A stretch of 64,000 nt of DNA from JANYGA01 sp031420415 (lineage in GTDB: Bacteria > Vulcanimicrobiota > Vulcanimicrobiia > Vulcanimicrobiales > Vulcanimicrobiaceae). The stretch spans positions 62,001 through 126,000 of the forward strand of contig JANOMT010000025.1 in the NCBI GenBank assembly GCA_031420415.1. The letters are read 5' to 3'. Under the pieces are notes generated by a model. That model saw only the letters and a list, made by a program, of their open reading frames with translations. It ran no database searches and was not told where the DNA came from. A program made the translations under genes and the position numbers. Below are positions 62,071 to 64,000 of this stretch, piece by piece; within the stretch, counting starts at the first letter, position 1; every line of letters starts with the position of its first letter.

Positions 62071-64000
62071 ATGAATCAGCCCGGATATCAGCGTTTCGCT
62101 ACCGTGCACGGCGAGACGCTTGTTTTCGTCTGCGAAGACGATCTCTGGTCCGTCGCTCGTAGCGGCGGCGTCGCGCGGCGCCTAACGACGAGTTCCGGCG
62201 AGGTTACCCTCCCCCGCCTCTCCCCCGACGGCTCGCAGCTCGCCTTCGTCGCGCGCGAAGAAGGCAATCCCGAAGTCTACGTCATGCCCGCAGGAGGCGG
62301 CATCGCGAGGCGCATGACGTTCCTCGGCAGCGACGCATGTAGCGTCGTAGGTTGGTCGCCCGACGGCACCGAGGTTTTTTTCTGCTCGGATGCCGGTTCG
62401 CCGTTTGCGCGCGAGACGCACGCGTTCGCCGTCGCCATCTCCGGCGGCGCCGCACGACCGCTCCAACTCGGACACGCGACCGCCTTCGCGCGCCACGCGG
62501 ACGGCCGCTTCGTGATCGGCCGCAATAACGCCGATCCCGCACGCTGGAAACGCTATCGGGGCGGCACGGCGGGCGACCTCTGGATCGATGCCGAGAACAC
62601 GGGCCACTTTACGCGTCTCATCACCCTGCCGGGAAATCCCGTGTGGCCGATGTGGGTCGGCGATCGCGTCGCGTTCCTCTCCGATCACGAAGGCGTCGGC
62701 AACATCTATAGCGTGCGACCCGATGGCGGCGACCTGCGCCGTCACACGCACGAGACCGAATACTTCGTCCGCTTTCCCTCGACGGACGGGACGACGATCG
62801 CCTACACGGTCGGCGCGACGATCGCGCTTCTCGATCCCGCGACCGATGCGATCGTGCGGCCCGCAATCGATACGCCGTCATCCGTGCCGCAACTGAGTCG
62901 CCGCTTCGTCGAGATCGACGACGGCCTCGAACACTTCGCCCCGAGCCCCGATGGCACGGCGCTCGCCCTCGTCTCGCGCGGCCGTCCCTTCACGATGGCA
63001 CTCTGGGAAGATGCGGTCTCGTCACATGGCATCGGGAGCGCCGCGCGTTATCGCGCAGCCGAGTGGCTTCACGATGGCAAGCGCTTCGTCTGTGTGAGCG
63101 ATGAAAACGGCGCCGAACGACTCGAGGTTCGCGATGCGGCGAGCGAGGGCGCACCGCTCTCCGTGGTCTCCGCCGATATCGGGCGTGTGGTGGAGCTCGC
63201 CGTTTCGCCCACCGCCGATGTCGTCGCGATCGCCAATCACCGACACGAACTCATCCTCGTCGATCTCGGAGATGGTCGCGCGCGCACGATCGATACGAGC
63301 CCCGCGTCGCAGATGCACGATCTCGCGTTTTCACCCGACGGACGTTGGCTCGCGTATTCGTGCGCCGTCGCACCGGATACGGCGGCCGTGGCGAATCCCG
63401 ATACGGCGATCTTACGTATCGCAAAAGTGAAATCCGGCGCGGTGCACGACGTGACGCCGCTCATGCGCGTCGATCGCGCGCCCGCATGGGATCCCGAAGG
63501 CAAGTATCTCTATTTCATCTCGACGCGCGACTTCAATCCGGTCTACGACGCGTTGCAATTCGACTTGAGTTTTCCGCAGGCATCGCGACCGTTTCTCGTG
63601 ACGCTTCGTGCCGACGTCCCCAGTCCGTTCGTTCCCAAGCCATCGCCCGTGCACAAAGATCGCAAAGAAGATGACGACGGCGGCGACGATCGCAAGAAAG
63701 ACGGTAAACCGCCGAGGATCGAGATCGATTTCGACGGTATCGCGGGTCGGATTCTCGGCTTCCCCGTCGACGAGGGAAAATACGAAGATCTCGTCGCCGC
63801 GCGCGGCCGCGTACTCTTCACGCAATTTCCGCTTCGCGGCATCAAACCCGAGGGCGCGTCGTGGAACGACGACGACGAGATGGGCACGTTGCTCGCATAC
63901 GACTTCGACCAGCAACGCGTCGCGACGCTCGCGACCGAGGTCGGCGATATGCGTCTGGCCGCCGACCATCGCACGCTCGTGTACACGTCGCGCGAGCGCG
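62071..64000 (+). CDS. Tricorn-like protease, N-terminal part (runs off window)
   Basis: 643 codons with no stop to the edge. The N-terminus QPGYQRFATVHGETLVFV and repeated SPDG/beta-propeller blades (e.g. LSPDGSQLAFVAREEG) match the six- and seven-bladed propellers of tricorn protease homologues. A charged insert (Lys/Asp-rich, about residues 530-545) sits between the two propellers. The PDZ and S41 catalytic domains lie outside the window. Role: degrades peptides released by larger proteases. Confidence 0.88.
   Translation, partial: MNQPGYQRFATVHGETLVFVCEDDLWSVARSGGVARRLTTSSGEVTLPRLSPDGSQLAFVAREEGNPEVYVMPAGGGIARRMTFLGSDACSVVGWSPDGTEVFFCSDAGSPFARETHAFAVAISGGAARPLQLGHATAFARHADGRFVIGRNNADPARWKRYRGGTAGDLWIDAENTGHFTRLITLPGNPVWPMWVGDRVAFLSDHEGVGNIYSVRPDGGDLRRHTHETEYFVRFPSTDGTTIAYTVGATIALLDPATDAIVRPAIDTPSSVPQLSRRFVEIDDGLEHFAPSPDGTALALVSRGRPFTMALWEDAVSSHGIGSAARYRAAEWLHDGKRFVCVSDENGAERLEVRDAASEGAPLSVVSADIGRVVELAVSPTADVVAIANHRHELILVDLGDGRARTIDTSPASQMHDLAFSPDGRWLAYSCAVAPDTAAVANPDTAILRIAKVKSGAVHDVTPLMRVDRAPAWDPEGKYLYFISTRDFNPVYDALQFDLSFPQASRPFLVTLRADVPSPFVPKPSPVHKDRKEDDDGGDDRKKDGKPPRIEIDFDGIAGRILGFPVDEGKYEDLVAARGRVLFTQFPLRGIKPEGASWNDDDEMGTLLAYDFDQQRVATLATEVGDMRLAADHRTLVYTSRER

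Noticed and set aside
1..64000. tRNA, rRNA, CRISPR, insertion sequence or prophage genes
   Set aside because: None visible by eye; no repeats, transposase motifs or cloverleaf-like sequence found.

Overview
The window is 64 kb of GC-rich, densely coded chromosome (roughly 60-65% GC by eye) from a diderm bacterium. A TonB-dependent receptor, an alpha-2-macroglobulin lipoprotein paired with PBP1C, squalene-hopene cyclase and XoxF support this. Gene content and codon style resemble Candidatus Eremiobacterota/WPS-2 or a similar uncultured soil lineage, but that placement is an inference from memory and was not tested. I see no rRNA, tRNA, CRISPR array, insertion sequence or prophage.

Layout. 1-7 kb: alpha-2-macroglobulin and pbpC diverge from overlapping start codons, followed by ligA, an unknown gene and a crotonase. 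7-13 kb: DoxX, an AidB-like acyl-CoA dehydrogenase, a thioesterase, then tetR and squalene-hopene cyclase flanking a clear operator, then a haloacid-dehalogenase-like gene. 13-26.6 kb (minus strand): uvrA, a membrane protein/HAD phosphatase/alpha-mannosidase/hydrolase chain, a metallo-beta-lactamase-cupin fusion, uvrB and a two-component system. 26.6-32 kb (plus strand): prs-rplY-pth, a secreted protein, and a PYP-like-PAS-GGDEF-EAL protein. 32-39 kb: the most unusual part, with three genes each interrupted by an in-frame UGA. 39-48 kb: a broken DUF7002-like gene, M13 peptidase, glmU, gltX and both methylmalonyl-CoA mutase subunits. 48-54 kb: a lanthanide-type methanol dehydrogenase operon (xoxF, xoxJ, oxidoreductase, DUF5069-like, cytochrome c, hydrolase, TlpA-like, Tat-signal protein). 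54-57 kb: a degenerate LuxR-type regulator and a TonB receptor. 57-62 kb: nadA-nadB-nadC, meaB and a membrane protein. 62-64 kb: the start of a tricorn-like protease.

Main discovery. Three genes look like unannotated selenoproteins: a GrdB-like redox protein (UGA at 34268-34270), a peroxiredoxin whose UGA occupies the peroxidatic-Cys position (33738-33740), and a peptide-type ABC substrate-binding protein (UGA at 37975-37977). In each the frame continues uninterrupted after UGA, and a hairpin suited to bacterial selenocysteine insertion lies just downstream, with its loop 17-25 nt from the UGA. Two are neighbours on the same strand and the third is within 4 kb, so this segment looks like a selenium-dependent redox neighbourhood. 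Ordinary gene finders would cut all three.

Other points of note: a photoactive-yellow-protein-like domain keeping the chromophore Cys on a c-di-GMP enzyme; several pseudo-enzymes with one or more key residues changed (M48 peptidase, crotonase, receiver domain, metallo-beta-lactamase); candidate AUA/AUC start codons on secreted proteins; and -10 boxes placed for leaderless transcription.
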